Origin: Pseudomonadota bacterium
Lineage (GTDB): Bacteria; Pseudomonadota; Alphaproteobacteria; Rhizobiales; Devosiaceae
NCBI GenBank assembly: GCA_023433775.1
Contig: JAEYTY010000017.1
Span: forward strand, 1 to 28,835
Direction: 5' to 3'
Length of the DNA: 28,835 nucleotides
In this document: positions 8,425 through 16,274 of the stretch, piece after piece
Position numbering within the stretch: position 1 is the first letter of the stretch
Layout: each line of letters starts with the position of its first letter
Program-made: the position numbers and the translations under genes
The notes under the pieces: model-generated
The model's database searches: none
Seen by the model: only the letters and a program-made list of their open reading frames with translations
Told to the model about the DNA's origin: nothing

Positions 8425-8863
8425 CTTGACTCCCTTGCTGCTACATTCCCCAAGGGAACGCTAGCGCAGGTCCAAAATTTTATCAATTGGTCAAATAATG
8501 CTTTGGCACCGGTCGCAAATGCTGCCGCATTTCAGCCACAAACGCGGTCTCGGGGCCAATTTTTAGGGCCCTACCTTCAGAAATGGCCATCAAATGCCAG
8601 TTCGGGCGGAACCGTTGCGCATCGGTCACAGGTCGCAAAGATGTTCTCCAGATTTGATCCCTGTGTCCTCCTGGGAACAACAATCGTCGCAGATCAGGAT
8701 TCAGTTTCTAATCAAACCACCAATTCGGTGTGGCAATTGAAGGTTGTTGTCCCCGTCGGAGCGCTCCAATCGCAATTACGACAATTTGGGGCTTTTTCGC
8801 TCATATTTCGGCCCCGCCCGGCCAATAGTCAGCGCTCACCACCAACTTCTGTGAGCAAGATCA
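8425..8863. other. divergent intergenic region, no gene seen
   Basis: This stretch separates preT (-) from the RlpA-like gene (+) and should carry both promoters. A frame open on + from 8416 to 8871 gives no recognisable protein and mixed composition, so I do not call it. The sequence has A/T-rich parts (8465-8505 and 8690-8800), and the nonamer GGTCGCAAA occurs near 8512 and 8632, but I cannot link either to a known regulator. Confidence 0.5.
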
Positions 8864-9217
8864 TTGAATAAAACTGTCGTTGTCGCCGCCATTTGCGCTG
8901 CATCCATCCTGTCCTTCTCCTCTGCAGCCTATGCCCAGTGTGGCGGCGCGTCCTGGTATGGTCCCGGTTTCCACGGCAAGAAAGCCGCATCGGGACAAAC
9001 CTTCAACGAAAACGCCATGACAGCCGCGCATCGTTCGCTTCCATTCGGCACCAAACTCAAGGTCATCGACCAGCGCACCGGCGCGTCAGTGCAGGTCACC
9101 ATCAATGATCGCGGCCCCTTCCACGGCAAGCGCATCATCGACCTGTCCAAGGCAGCGGCCACGGAACTGGGCTTCCGCAACCGCGGGACGACATCTGTTT
9201 GCCTCGAGCAGATCTGA
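8864..9217 (+). CDS. short RlpA-like double-psi beta-barrel exported protein
   Basis: A 117-aa exported protein. Residues 1-24 are a signal peptide (K3, hydrophobic VVVAAICAASILSF, cleavage after A-Y-A). The mature part is one RlpA-type double-psi beta-barrel: A-S-W-Y-G-P-G-F-H-G-K-x-A-A-S-G, N-A-M-T-A-A-H-R-S-L-P-F-G-T, and V-T-I-N-D-R-G-P-F with I-I-D-L-S-K-A-A-A. RlpA proteins are lytic transglycosylases acting on denuded septal peptidoglycan. Here there is no SPOR domain and no lipobox, so this is the minimal soluble form. Two cysteines (C26 and the C near the end) could pair. The start is TTG at 8864 with only a weak GAGCAAG upstream; no other start preserves the signal peptide. Confidence 0.87.
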   Translation: MNKTVVVAAICAASILSFSSAAYAQCGGASWYGPGFHGKKAASGQTFNENAMTAAHRSLPFGTKLKVIDQRTGASVQVTINDRGPFHGKRIIDLSKAAATELGFRNRGTTSVCLEQI

Positions 9218-9247
9218 CTGCTTTCTCTAAATCCCTTTCTGCCTGGT

Positions 9248-9267
9248 GGACCTCCTCTCGGAGGTCC
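9248..9267. terminator. short hairpin after the RlpA-like gene
   Basis: An 8-bp perfect stem, GGACCTCC / GGAGGTCC, with loop TCTC lies 30 bp past the RlpA-like stop codon. No T-run follows, so termination is plausible but not certain. Confidence 0.45.
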
Positions 9268-9341
9268 CGCTCATCTGTTGAAGCTGACGGCATTAGCCGG
9301 ATGTTAGGGGCTTGCCCCTAGCATTCGCGCCGGACGCAGAA

Positions 9342-9929
9342 ATGGAAGCGAGCGATGCAATGGGGGCATTCGCATATGTCGTAGGATCGCAGGGCGGGCC
9401 TGGCGCTGCCCTGATGGATATGGCGCAAGGCCTCGGCTTTAGCGGCGTCGCTCCCTATGTCGGCATCAAGGCGGCTGAACAGCAGGTGCAGCAGTACCCT
9501 ATCTGCTATTTCCTCTTTTCTGCCGTCGATGATGTGCGCAGCCTGCGCGGCATTGCAGAAACAATCCGGTTTTCACCTGGCCGGCGCCTGCGTTTTTCAC
9601 CCCTGATCTATTTTGCGGAAAGCCCCTCACTCGAATTCATCGGGGCCTGCATCAATATGGGTTTTGACGATGTCATCACCCTGCCTTTCACGCCCCGCCG
9701 TGTGCTGGATCGGATTGCGCGACAGGTCGATAACAGTTTCATCTACTACGAGACGTCTGGCTATTTCGGGCCAGACAGACGAGGTCGGGAGACCGGACCG
9801 CAATATATCGGCAAACATCGCACTGGTGGCCCTTTTCGCCGGTTCGAAATCATCCGCAGCCTCACAAATGGCATCAATATCGTGCGCGACGACCAGTTCA
9901 CGGCCAATGGATTCAGCACTGCCGGCTAG
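9342..9929 (+). CDS. degenerate response-regulator receiver-like protein
   Basis: A 195-aa cytoplasmic protein whose first about 130 residues follow the receiver fold: beta strand F-A-Y-V-V-G, a second strand I-C-Y-F-L-F-S, then P-L-I-Y-F-A-E-S, and N-M-G-F-D-D-V-I-T-L-P-F-T-P-R-R-V-L-D-R-I, matching the G-A-D-D-Y-x-x-K-P-F end of receivers. The acidic pocket, phospho-acceptor Asp and conserved Lys are missing (the Lys is Leu114), so phosphorylation is unlikely. The tail carries Y-F-G-P-D-R-R, a short motif common after receiver-like domains in alphaproteobacteria. ATG at 9342 is preferred over TTG at 9312, which lies inside a hairpin. No kinase is adjacent; the role is unknown. Confidence 0.72.
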   Translation: MEASDAMGAFAYVVGSQGGPGAALMDMAQGLGFSGVAPYVGIKAAEQQVQQYPICYFLFSAVDDVRSLRGIAETIRFSPGRRLRFSPLIYFAESPSLEFIGACINMGFDDVITLPFTPRRVLDRIARQVDNSFIYYETSGYFGPDRRGRETGPQYIGKHRTGGPFRRFEIIRSLTNGINIVRDDQFTANGFSTAG

Positions 9930-10047
9930 ATGTGTGTCTGCAATGCAATCGTTTCAAAATTCTCATCGCCCCGCGCCGCGGCCCTATTCTCACCCTTGGT
10001 GAAATCGCCTAGCGTGCAGAAAATATGATTTTTGAGCATTTTCTGTC

Positions 10048-11223
10048 ATGCGATTCGGCCTTGAGCTGCCGCCCCAGATAAAAGTCTTCGGGGCGTTCTT
10101 TATTTATTCATTCTGCATGGGCAGCCTCTATCCGCGCCTGCCTGCCATCCAGCAGGCCATGGGCGTCGGCGAAGGGGCGCTGGGGCTTGCCCTGATCGGC
10201 GCGGCGCTGGGCACCCTGATTTCGCTGACATTTGCCGGTCCGTTCATTGAACGCATCGGCTATCGCAAAGCCGTGCTGACGGCCCTTCCGCTCCTGTCAG
10301 TCTGTTACGCGATTGCCGTATGGTCGCCAAATCCGCTGTCGCTCTTCCTCTTGCTCATCCCCGTCGGCGTCACCATCGGCGTCATCGAAATCATTCTCAA
10401 TCTTGAAGCAGATCGGGTCGAGCACGCTATTGGACGGCGGATCATGAACCGCGCCCATGCCTTCTGGAGCTTTGGTTTCTTCGCGGCGGGCCTGTTCGGC
10501 GCGTTGATGGCGCAGGCCGCCATCTCGCCGCAAATGCACCTGGCACTGATGATCCCGATTGTGCTGGTGGCAACCGTGGTCATTCTGGGTCGATACCAGC
10601 CCGCAGCGCACCGGACTGGCGGCAGCACCGATGTCGCCCCGCGTTTTGCCCGCCCCACCATGGCAATCATCGTTCTCGTTTGCGTCTGCATGTCCGCCAT
10701 GATCATGGAGGGCGCCGGCGCCGATTGGTCCGCAATCTATATGCGCAATATCTTCGCGTCCGAGCCTTTCTGGGCCGGCTTTGCCGTGGCGCTGGGCGCC
10801 GGCACACAGGCCGTGGCCCGGTTCTTTGCGGATGGTTTTGTCGAGCGCTTCAATCCGGTGGCTGTCGCGCGCACCCTGCTGTCCATTCTGGGCCTCGGCG
10901 CGCTTCTCGTGTTCTTCGCCAGTGAAAGCTGGATGGCCTATCTGGGCTTCGGCCTCATGGGTATCGGCACCAGCGCTCTTTTCCCGCTTGCAATGTCGGC
11001 TGCGGCACAGCGCACCGATCGACCGGCAGCAATCAATGTGGCGGCGCTGGCCCAGATTTCCTTTGTGGCCTTCCTGCTCGGGCCGCCGCTGCTCGGTTTT
11101 GTGGCTGAGCATTTCGGCATTCGCTGGGCCTTTGGCGTTGGCGTACCGCTCATAGTGCTGGGCTTTGTGACCGCGGGCGCACTCGCCCCGCGTGTTGGCA
11201 CCAAACCGGAGATCGTCCGATGA
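10048..11223 (+). CDS. MFS transporter (YbjJ/MosC-like), first of a tandem pair
   Basis: A 391-aa inner-membrane protein of the major facilitator superfamily with about twelve hydrophobic helices. The first helix (about 12-28) is followed by G-S-L-Y-P-R-L-P, and a motif-A-like loop G-P-F-I-E-R-I-G-Y-R-K is near 65-75. M-N-R-A-H-A-F-W-S-F-G-F-F (about 133-145) and A-A-Q-R-T-D-R-P-A-A-I-N-V are shared with the next gene; this style resembles the YbjJ/MosC group, whose substrates are mostly unknown (MosC is linked to rhizopine). The stop codon overlaps the next ATG (ATGA), so the two are translationally coupled. The substrate cannot be read from sequence. The Shine-Dalgarno sequence is weak. Confidence 0.9.
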   Translation: MRFGLELPPQIKVFGAFFIYSFCMGSLYPRLPAIQQAMGVGEGALGLALIGAALGTLISLTFAGPFIERIGYRKAVLTALPLLSVCYAIAVWSPNPLSLFLLLIPVGVTIGVIEIILNLEADRVEHAIGRRIMNRAHAFWSFGFFAAGLFGALMAQAAISPQMHLALMIPIVLVATVVILGRYQPAAHRTGGSTDVAPRFARPTMAIIVLVCVCMSAMIMEGAGADWSAIYMRNIFASEPFWAGFAVALGAGTQAVARFFADGFVERFNPVAVARTLLSILGLGALLVFFASESWMAYLGFGLMGIGTSALFPLAMSAAAQRTDRPAAINVAALAQISFVAFLLGPPLLGFVAEHFGIRWAFGVGVPLIVLGFVTAGALAPRVGTKPEIVR

Positions 11224-12407
11224 TCGCCCCGCAGCACCGCATCTATGCCTGCTTCTTCTTTTTTGCCGTGACCACTGGCGCCCTGATGTCGCGCCTGCCC
11301 GATATTCAGACCCAGTTCGGCGTGAGCGAAGGCCAATTGGGTCTCACCATGATCGGCATGGCCATCGGCTCGCTGATCTCGCTGACCCTGGGCGCCCCGA
11401 TTATCGAGAAACTGGGTTTCCGCACCACGGCCTTTTTCACAACGCTGGGCCCGGCTGTGCTGTTCGCCACCATTCCGTGGCTGCCCTCAGCTCCGGCAAT
11501 GTTCGCCATCCTGTTCATTGTTGGCCTGCTGTCAGGCGCTCTCGAAATCAACCTCAATGTTGAAATCGACCGTCTCGAGACGCAGTCGGGCAAACGGTAC
11601 ATGAACCGCGCGCACGGCTTCTGGAGCGTGGGCTTTTTCGTCACCGCGCTCTTCGGCGCCATGATCCGCCAGAGTGGCATCTCCCCAAATGCGCATATGG
11701 GCGTCCTCGCCGTTATCGTCGTGATCGTTGGCGGTTACCTCATCTATGGTGCGGCCAATGCGCCAAAGCCCATGCGCGAACATAACGGCGCAGATTCCCA
11801 TCGGTTCGCCTTTCCCACCCTTGGCCTGTTGCCGCTCTGCCTTATCGGCTTTGCTGCATTCCTCGTCGAAGGCGCGGGCATTGACTGGTCGGCCATCTAT
11901 ATGCGCGATGTTTTCGCCGTGGAGCCGTTTGTCGGCGGCATGGGCCTGACGCTCTTTGCCTTTTTCATGGCGGTCATGCGTCTCTCCGCCGACCCCATCG
12001 TTGCGCGCTATGGGCCACGCCGTGTTGCCGTCGTCATGCTTACCTTTGCCAGCCTCGGCGCGCTGCTCGTGGGCACGGCGCCCCTGCCGGAACTGGCGCT
12101 GGCTGGCTTTGCGCTCATGGGGGCGGGGTGTTCCGCCGTTTATCCGCTGGCAGTCTCGGCCGCAGCTCAGAGGACAGACCGTCCTGCGGCGGTCAATGTC
12201 GCGGCTCTGGGTCAGGTCAGTTTCGTCGTTTTCTTCCTTGCGCCACCCTTGCTCGGCTTTGTGGCCGAGTATCTCGGCATCAGGGCCTCGTATCTTGTTT
12301 GCTTGCCGCTTCTGTTGGCGGGGCTCTGGGCGTCCAGCTTTGCCCTCGGCACGCGCAAGGTCGATGGCCCGGCTACCGCGCTTTCCGAGCCGGCCCATAA
12401 TGGCTGA
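11220..12407 (+). CDS. MFS transporter (YbjJ/MosC-like), second of a tandem pair
   Basis: A 395-aa paralogue of the preceding transporter. It shares L-P-D-I-Q at the first loop, G-x-P-I-I-E-K-L-G-F-R in the motif-A position, E-I-N-L-N-V-E-I-D-R-L-E, M-N-R-A-H-G-F-W-S-V-G-F-F, G-A-G-I-D-W-S-A-I-Y-M-R and A-A-Q-R-T-D-R-P-A-A-V-N-V-A-A-L. About twelve membrane helices are predicted by eye. It begins inside the stop codon of gene one and its own stop overlaps the mmcB start by 8 bp, so all three should be on one mRNA. The arrangement suggests an old duplication; a heteromeric transporter is possible but MFS proteins normally act alone. Confidence 0.9.
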   Translation: MIAPQHRIYACFFFFAVTTGALMSRLPDIQTQFGVSEGQLGLTMIGMAIGSLISLTLGAPIIEKLGFRTTAFFTTLGPAVLFATIPWLPSAPAMFAILFIVGLLSGALEINLNVEIDRLETQSGKRYMNRAHGFWSVGFFVTALFGAMIRQSGISPNAHMGVLAVIVVIVGGYLIYGAANAPKPMREHNGADSHRFAFPTLGLLPLCLIGFAAFLVEGAGIDWSAIYMRDVFAVEPFVGGMGLTLFAFFMAVMRLSADPIVARYGPRRVAVVMLTFASLGALLVGTAPLPELALAGFALMGAGCSAVYPLAVSAAAQRTDRPAAVNVAALGQVSFVVFFLAPPLLGFVAEYLGIRASYLVCLPLLLAGLWASSFALGTRKVDGPATALSEPAHNG

Positions 12408-12870
12408 CGAGCTGCCGCCCATTGTCGATCTGCGACAGTCGGCGACCGCGCTGCGGGTGCAGCGCGGGGTAATGCGGATGCTGCGGCAGCGGCATGACAT
12501 GGCGTGCTATGCTGAAGTGCCTCTGCGCAACGGCCGCCGTGCCGATGTGCTGGCGGTCGGACCCAAGGGCGAGGTTTGGATCATCGAGATCAAGTCCAGC
12601 CTTATCGATTTCCAGGTCGATCGGAAATGGCCCGAATATCGCGAGTTTTCCGACAAATTCTTCTTCGCCAAGCCCTCTGAGCTCGACGCCGAGATTTTTC
12701 CCGAGAGCGAAGGCCTCATCGTGGCCGATGGGCATGACGGCGCCATTCTGCGCGATAGTCCCGATACGCCGCTCGCACCGGCTCGGCGCAAGGCGCTGAT
12801 GCTGAAGCTGGCAAGGCTGGGTGCTGACCGGATCCATGCTTTGATGGACCCTGGCCAGCAGACGATTTGA
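12400..12870 (+). CDS. mmcB: MmcB family DNA repair protein
   Basis: A 156-aa protein with the PD-(D/E)xK nuclease-like core: R-R-A-D-V-L-A-V (Asp49), then W-I-I-E-I-K-S-S (Glu63, Lys65), followed by D-F-Q-V-D-R-K-W-P-E-Y and a K-F-F-F-A segment. This matches MmcB, which in Caulobacter is needed for damage-induced mutagenesis with the ImuA-ImuB-DnaE2 cassette. The family residues are present, so it is presumably active on DNA. The ATG at 12400 lies inside the end of the transporter gene (8-bp overlap). The frame is open far upstream, but that is a shadow of the transporter. No LexA box can be checked, because the promoter would be upstream of the transporters. It ends 3 bp from the convergent actR. 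Confidence 0.9.
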   Translation: MADELPPIVDLRQSATALRVQRGVMRMLRQRHDMACYAEVPLRNGRRADVLAVGPKGEVWIIEIKSSLIDFQVDRKWPEYREFSDKFFFAKPSELDAEIFPESEGLIVADGHDGAILRDSPDTPLAPARRKALMLKLARLGADRIHALMDPGQQTI

Positions 12871-12873
12871 TCG

Positions 12874-13425
12874 TCAGCGCGGCGCGCGCTTGGCCAGAAT
12901 CCGCTGCAGCGTACGCCGATGCATATTCAGCCGCCGGGCTGTTTCCGACACATTACGATCGCAGAGCTCATAAACACGCTGGATATGCTCCCAGCGCACC
13001 CTGTCCGCCGACATCGGATTTTCCGGCGGGCCGGGCTTGTCTTCGCCAGTGGCGAGCAGCGCGTTGATAACGTCGTCAGCGTCGGCGGGCTTGGAGAGGT
13101 AATCCGTCGCCCCCAGCTTCACTGCCGTGACAGCCGTCGCGATATTGCCGTAGCCGGTCAACACCACAGCCCGCGCATCGGGTCGTTTCTGGTGCAGCGC
13201 TGAAACAACATCGAGGCCATTGCCGTCTTCGAGCCGCAGATCGACCACCGCATAGGCGGGTGGGTTTTCAGCGACGGCAGCGAGTCCGGCAGCAACCGAA
13301 CCCGCAATGCGCACATCAAAGCCACGGCGCGCCATGGCGCGTTCCAGCCGGGACAAAAAGGCCGCATCATCATCGACAAGCAGAAGGCTCGGGTCAGCAG
13401 CCAGAAGATCTTCAATCGTATCCAT
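12874..13425 (-). CDS. actR: redox response regulator ActR/RegA/PrrA type
   Basis: A 183-aa transcription regulator. The receiver domain (14-125) has the acidic pocket D18-D19-D20, phospho-acceptor D62 (V-V-D-L-R-L), T90 and K112. A linker (126-150) leads to a Fis-type helix-turn-helix, N-V-S-E-T-A-R-R-L-N-M-H-R-R-T-L-Q-R-I-L (158-177) ending A-K-R-A-P-R, the near-invariant RegA/ActR/PrrA terminus. It is the output partner of the kinase gene upstream (31 bp gap, same strand). The family controls redox-responsive functions such as respiration, carbon and nitrogen fixation and acid tolerance. ATG at 13425 is preferred; an upstream extension of 35 codons would overlap the kinase end and adds no family sequence. 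Confidence 0.95.
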   Translation of the reverse strand: MDTIEDLLAADPSLLLVDDDAAFLSRLERAMARRGFDVRIAGSVAAGLAAVAENPPAYAVVDLRLEDGNGLDVVSALHQKRPDARAVVLTGYGNIATAVTAVKLGATDYLSKPADADDVINALLATGEDKPGPPENPMSADRVRWEHIQRVYELCDRNVSETARRLNMHRRTLQRILAKRAPR

Positions 13426-13456
13426 GGGCTCTAGATATGCTTTTGCCGCGATTTCG

Positions 13457-14770
13457 TCAAAAGCTGTCGCCAGCTGATCGCGGCCAGGTGATCCGCACGC
13501 GCGCATGGCCGGTGACGCCGAGATTGTCAAAGGTCAGCCGCGCACCCGTTCGTTCGAGCAAGGTTTTGGCGATAAAGATGCCCAGACCCAACCCGCCGGA
13601 TTGGTGCGCATCACTTCCTGCAGGGTCACGCACACGGCTGGTGAGGTAGGGCTCGCCGAGCCGCGCGATCAGTTCCGGCGCAAAGCCCAATCCATCGTCG
13701 GTGATCTCCACAGTGATTGTGGACAATGTCCACGAACTTTCGATCCGCACCGTCTGGCGGGCAAAATCAGTGGCGTTTTCAATAAGATTACCCAGCCCAT
13801 AGAGCAGGCCCACGCTGCGTGCAAAGACGGGCGGGGGACCCGCGCCCGCTTCGGAGTAAAAGAGAATCACCTTGCCGCGTCCCTCATGCGGGCGCGCCAC
13901 TTCGGCAAGGATATCGGTCAGCGGCGCCTCCGCAAAAGGGTTGGCCGGATCACTGTCGAGATTGCGCAATTTGGAGAGAATGGCTCGACAGCGGGCGGAT
14001 TGAGCAATGATCAGCTCGACGTCATCGGCCAATTGACTGCCCTCCTCCACCTCGGCACGCATTTCCTTGGCCGCCAGTGCAATGGTTGAGAGCGGCGTAC
14101 CAAGCTCATGCGCCGCTGCGGCCGCCAGTCCATCCAGGGCCGAGAGCTGTTCCTTGCGTGAGAGAGCGAGTTCGGTCGCGGCCAGCGCATCGGCGATCTG
14201 GCGGGAATCGTGGGCCACGCGATTGGTGTAGGCGGAAATGAACACCACGCCGCAGACAATCGAGACCCAGATGCCGATAACGTAGATGCGGTTGAAGACG
14301 ATGCGCTCGGCCGGATCCCAGGGCAAAGGCAGATGCAGCACCGAAATCAGCGACGCGATGATGGCGGCCAGCAAGGCGATGGCAAAGGTCTGGCGTTGCG
14401 GCAGCGTGGTGGCGGAAACCGAGACCGGCGCCAGGAGCAGCAGTGAGAACGGGTTCTGCAAGCCGCCTGTCAGCGCCAGCAGACCGCCAAGCTGGCAAAG
14501 GTCGAAGGCGATCTGTATCGCCGCGACCCTTGAAGACAGGCGGATATTGGCGCCAAAGCGCAGGACCAGTCCGATATTCAGCGCTGCTGATAAGGCAATC
14601 AGCCCCAGGCACTCCCAAAGCGGCAGGGGAAAGCCTAGCCCCACATGCACAAAGAGCACGCCGATAGTCTGCCCGGCGACGGCCAGCCAGCGCAGGAGGA
14701 TGAGCGTTTGCATCCGCAGGGGACGCCAACTGGGGGTCAGGTTCGGAAAAGCGGCCATTTCTGTGCTCAT
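13457..14770 (-). CDS. actS: redox sensor histidine kinase ActS/RegB/PrrB type
   Basis: A 437-aa membrane kinase. Six hydrophobic segments lie between about 20 and 182. The quinone-interacting signature G-G-L-Q-N-P-F is at 102-108. The H-box is A-A-A-A-H-E-L-G-T-P-L-S with phospho-acceptor His221. Cys261 (Q-S-A-R-C-R-A-I-L) lies 40 residues later, the same spacing as His225 and redox-active Cys265 of Rhodobacter RegB. The ATP domain has N-L-I-E-N-A (N box), D-D-G-L-G-F and G-G-L-G-L-G-I-F. It should sense the quinone pool and the redox state and phosphorylate the downstream ActR. No senC/prrC gene is adjacent, unlike in Rhodobacter. The ATG at 14770 has GGAGCGCC upstream. Confidence 0.95.
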   Translation of the reverse strand: MSTEMAAFPNLTPSWRPLRMQTLILLRWLAVAGQTIGVLFVHVGLGFPLPLWECLGLIALSAALNIGLVLRFGANIRLSSRVAAIQIAFDLCQLGGLLALTGGLQNPFSLLLLAPVSVSATTLPQRQTFAIALLAAIIASLISVLHLPLPWDPAERIVFNRIYVIGIWVSIVCGVVFISAYTNRVAHDSRQIADALAATELALSRKEQLSALDGLAAAAAHELGTPLSTIALAAKEMRAEVEEGSQLADDVELIIAQSARCRAILSKLRNLDSDPANPFAEAPLTDILAEVARPHEGRGKVILFYSEAGAGPPPVFARSVGLLYGLGNLIENATDFARQTVRIESSWTLSTITVEITDDGLGFAPELIARLGEPYLTSRVRDPAGSDAHQSGGLGLGIFIAKTLLERTGARLTFDNLGVTGHARVRITWPRSAGDSF

Positions 14771-14911
14771 GCAGGGCGCTCCATGGTCAAAAACCGGTTC
14801 GCATAGGGACTGGCCCCGGTCATTTCAAGTTCAAAAAAACGACAGGCACATTCTTGATCCCACCCCAGGCGGGACCACGTATTGCGCATCGTGACTGGGA
14901 GACGAAACGAC

Positions 14912-15361
14912 ATGAACACAGCAATTATCAAACCGCAATGGTCCCCGCTGACCATTGGCCTCATGGTCCTTGGCTTCATCATTTTCTGGCCGCTTGGCCT
15001 GGCAATGCTTGGCTACATCCTCTGGGGTGAAAAATTTGGCGGCTCGGCTGAAAAGGCCCAGGCCTATTGGAACAAGGGATGCGGCTATATGCGCTCGAAC
15101 ACCAAGAACCACGGCCGCTATGGCCAAAGCTTCTCCAGCTCGGGCAATGCTGCCTTTGATGACTACCGCGCCGAACAGCTGCGCCGCCTCGAGGAAGAGC
15201 GCAATCGTCTCGATGCCGAGATCGATGCCTTCCATGAATATATGGCCAATCTGCGCAAGGCCAAGGATCGCGAAGAGTTCGACCGCTTCATGAGCGAACA
15301 TCGCGGCAATCGCCAGGGTTATGGCGACAATGGCCACAATGCCGGCGACAACAACGGCTAA
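14912..15361 (+). CDS. DUF2852 membrane protein
   Basis: A 149-aa protein with one strong membrane segment (about 10-35, ITIGL-like through F-W-P-L-G-L-A-M-L-G-Y-I-L-W-G), then N-x-G-x-G, a Ser/Gly/Asn stretch (S-S-S-G-N-A-A-F-D-D-Y-R), a charged coiled-coil (about 82-125, R-R-L-E-E-E-R-N-R-L-D-A-E) and a Gly/Asn-rich tail. The order W-x-P-x-x-I-G, F-W-P-L-G, F-x-E-Y/H-x-x-x-L-R-x-A-K-D-x-x-E-F matches the alphaproteobacterial DUF2852 family, whose function is unknown. ATG at 14912 with GGGAGA nine bases upstream is chosen; an in-frame extension upstream has no support. It is monocistronic, ending in a clear terminator. Confidence 0.88.
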   Translation: MNTAIIKPQWSPLTIGLMVLGFIIFWPLGLAMLGYILWGEKFGGSAEKAQAYWNKGCGYMRSNTKNHGRYGQSFSSSGNAAFDDYRAEQLRRLEEERNRLDAEIDAFHEYMANLRKAKDREEFDRFMSEHRGNRQGYGDNGHNAGDNNG

Positions 15362-15383
15362 TATCTTCAAACCATGCATGACT

Positions 15384-15407
15384 GGCGCCCCGCAAGGGGC
15401 GCCTTTT
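15384..15407 (+). terminator. Rho-independent terminator after the DUF2852 gene
   Basis: A perfect 8-bp stem, GGCGCCCC / GGGGCGCC, with loop GCAA is followed by TTTT, 22 bp after the stop codon. GCAA is a stable GNRA-type tetraloop. This is a good intrinsic terminator for the + strand. Confidence 0.88.
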
Positions 15408-15475
15408 CATTGGGCGGCGATGCACCATTGTCGCATTTCGGGCTATCATGATGCCCGACTCAAATCCCCGGTCCA

Positions 15476-16225
15476 ATGAACCTCTTCTTCCGCACCAAGC
15501 AGAGCATTCCCGCCTCGAGCACGCTTGAGCTTGATGGCAAGAGCGTTGAAGTCGTTGTGCGCATCAGCAAGCGGGCCAGCAGCTTTCGCCTTTCCCTGCC
15601 CGCCAGCGGGCCGGTGCTGAGCGTGCCGGAGCGGGCGCGCTGGAGCGATGCCGAGGCATTTCTCCACCGCCACCGCCACTGGCTGGCCGCCCGCCTTCCG
15701 CGCACAACGCCGGTTAAGCGGCTGGAAGCGGGCGCGCTGCTGCCGGTGCGCGGTGTTCTTCACACCATCGAAGCCACCGGGTCCGTCCGTGGCCGGGTCA
15801 CCACGCTCCTGGAAGGCGACACTCCCATATTGCTTGCGCCCGGCGCAGCAGAGCATCTGCCGCGTCGTCTTTATGACTGGCTGAAGGCCGAGGCGCTAAC
15901 CGACCTCAACCGGCAGAGTGCAGTTCATGCCGCGCGGCTCGGCGTAAAGGTCAAACAGGTGCGTCTGCGCAGTCAGTCGAGCCGCTGGGGCTCCTGCTCG
16001 TCGACAGGTGCCATCAACTACAATTGGCGCCTCATCCTCGCGCCGCCGCATGTGCTCGATTATGTGGCCGCCCATGAAGTGGCTCATTTGCTGGAGATGA
16101 ACCATTCGCCTGCTTTCTGGGCGACTGTCGAGCGCACCCTGTCCGACATGGAGCGGGGCCGGGCGTGGCTAAAAGCACACGGTCGGGAGTTAATGGCATG
16201 GCAGGCGCCGGGGAAGGACAGCTGA
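15476..16225 (+). CDS. YgjP-like (DUF45) metallopeptidase
   Basis: A 249-aa cytoplasmic zinc metallopeptidase-like protein. The zinc motif is A-H-E-V-A-H-L-L-E-M-N-H-S (His200, Glu201, His204, with N209-H210 after it), preceded by S-S-R-W-G-S-C-S (168-175) and I-N-Y-N-W-R-L-I-L-A-P-P. These are the fixed features of the YgjP/UPF0344 (SprT-like, M48-style) family. The N-terminal 120 residues form the beta-rich domain usual for the family. The activity of YgjP is not well defined. The ATG at 15476 is 69 bp after the terminator of the previous gene; the neighbour downstream is unrelated. Confidence 0.9.
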   Translation: MNLFFRTKQSIPASSTLELDGKSVEVVVRISKRASSFRLSLPASGPVLSVPERARWSDAEAFLHRHRHWLAARLPRTTPVKRLEAGALLPVRGVLHTIEATGSVRGRVTTLLEGDTPILLAPGAAEHLPRRLYDWLKAEALTDLNRQSAVHAARLGVKVKQVRLRSQSSRWGSCSSTGAINYNWRLILAPPHVLDYVAAHEVAHLLEMNHSPAFWATVERTLSDMERGRAWLKAHGRELMAWQAPGKDS

Positions 16226-16274
16226 GGCGCTTCCCGCCTCTATCCTGCCCCAATCCTTGTCCTATCAACCTCCC

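Noticed and set aside
8416..8871. 151-codon + strand frame between preT and the RlpA-like gene
   Set aside because: It overlaps both neighbours, has no recognisable domain and mixed composition; more likely a promoter region.
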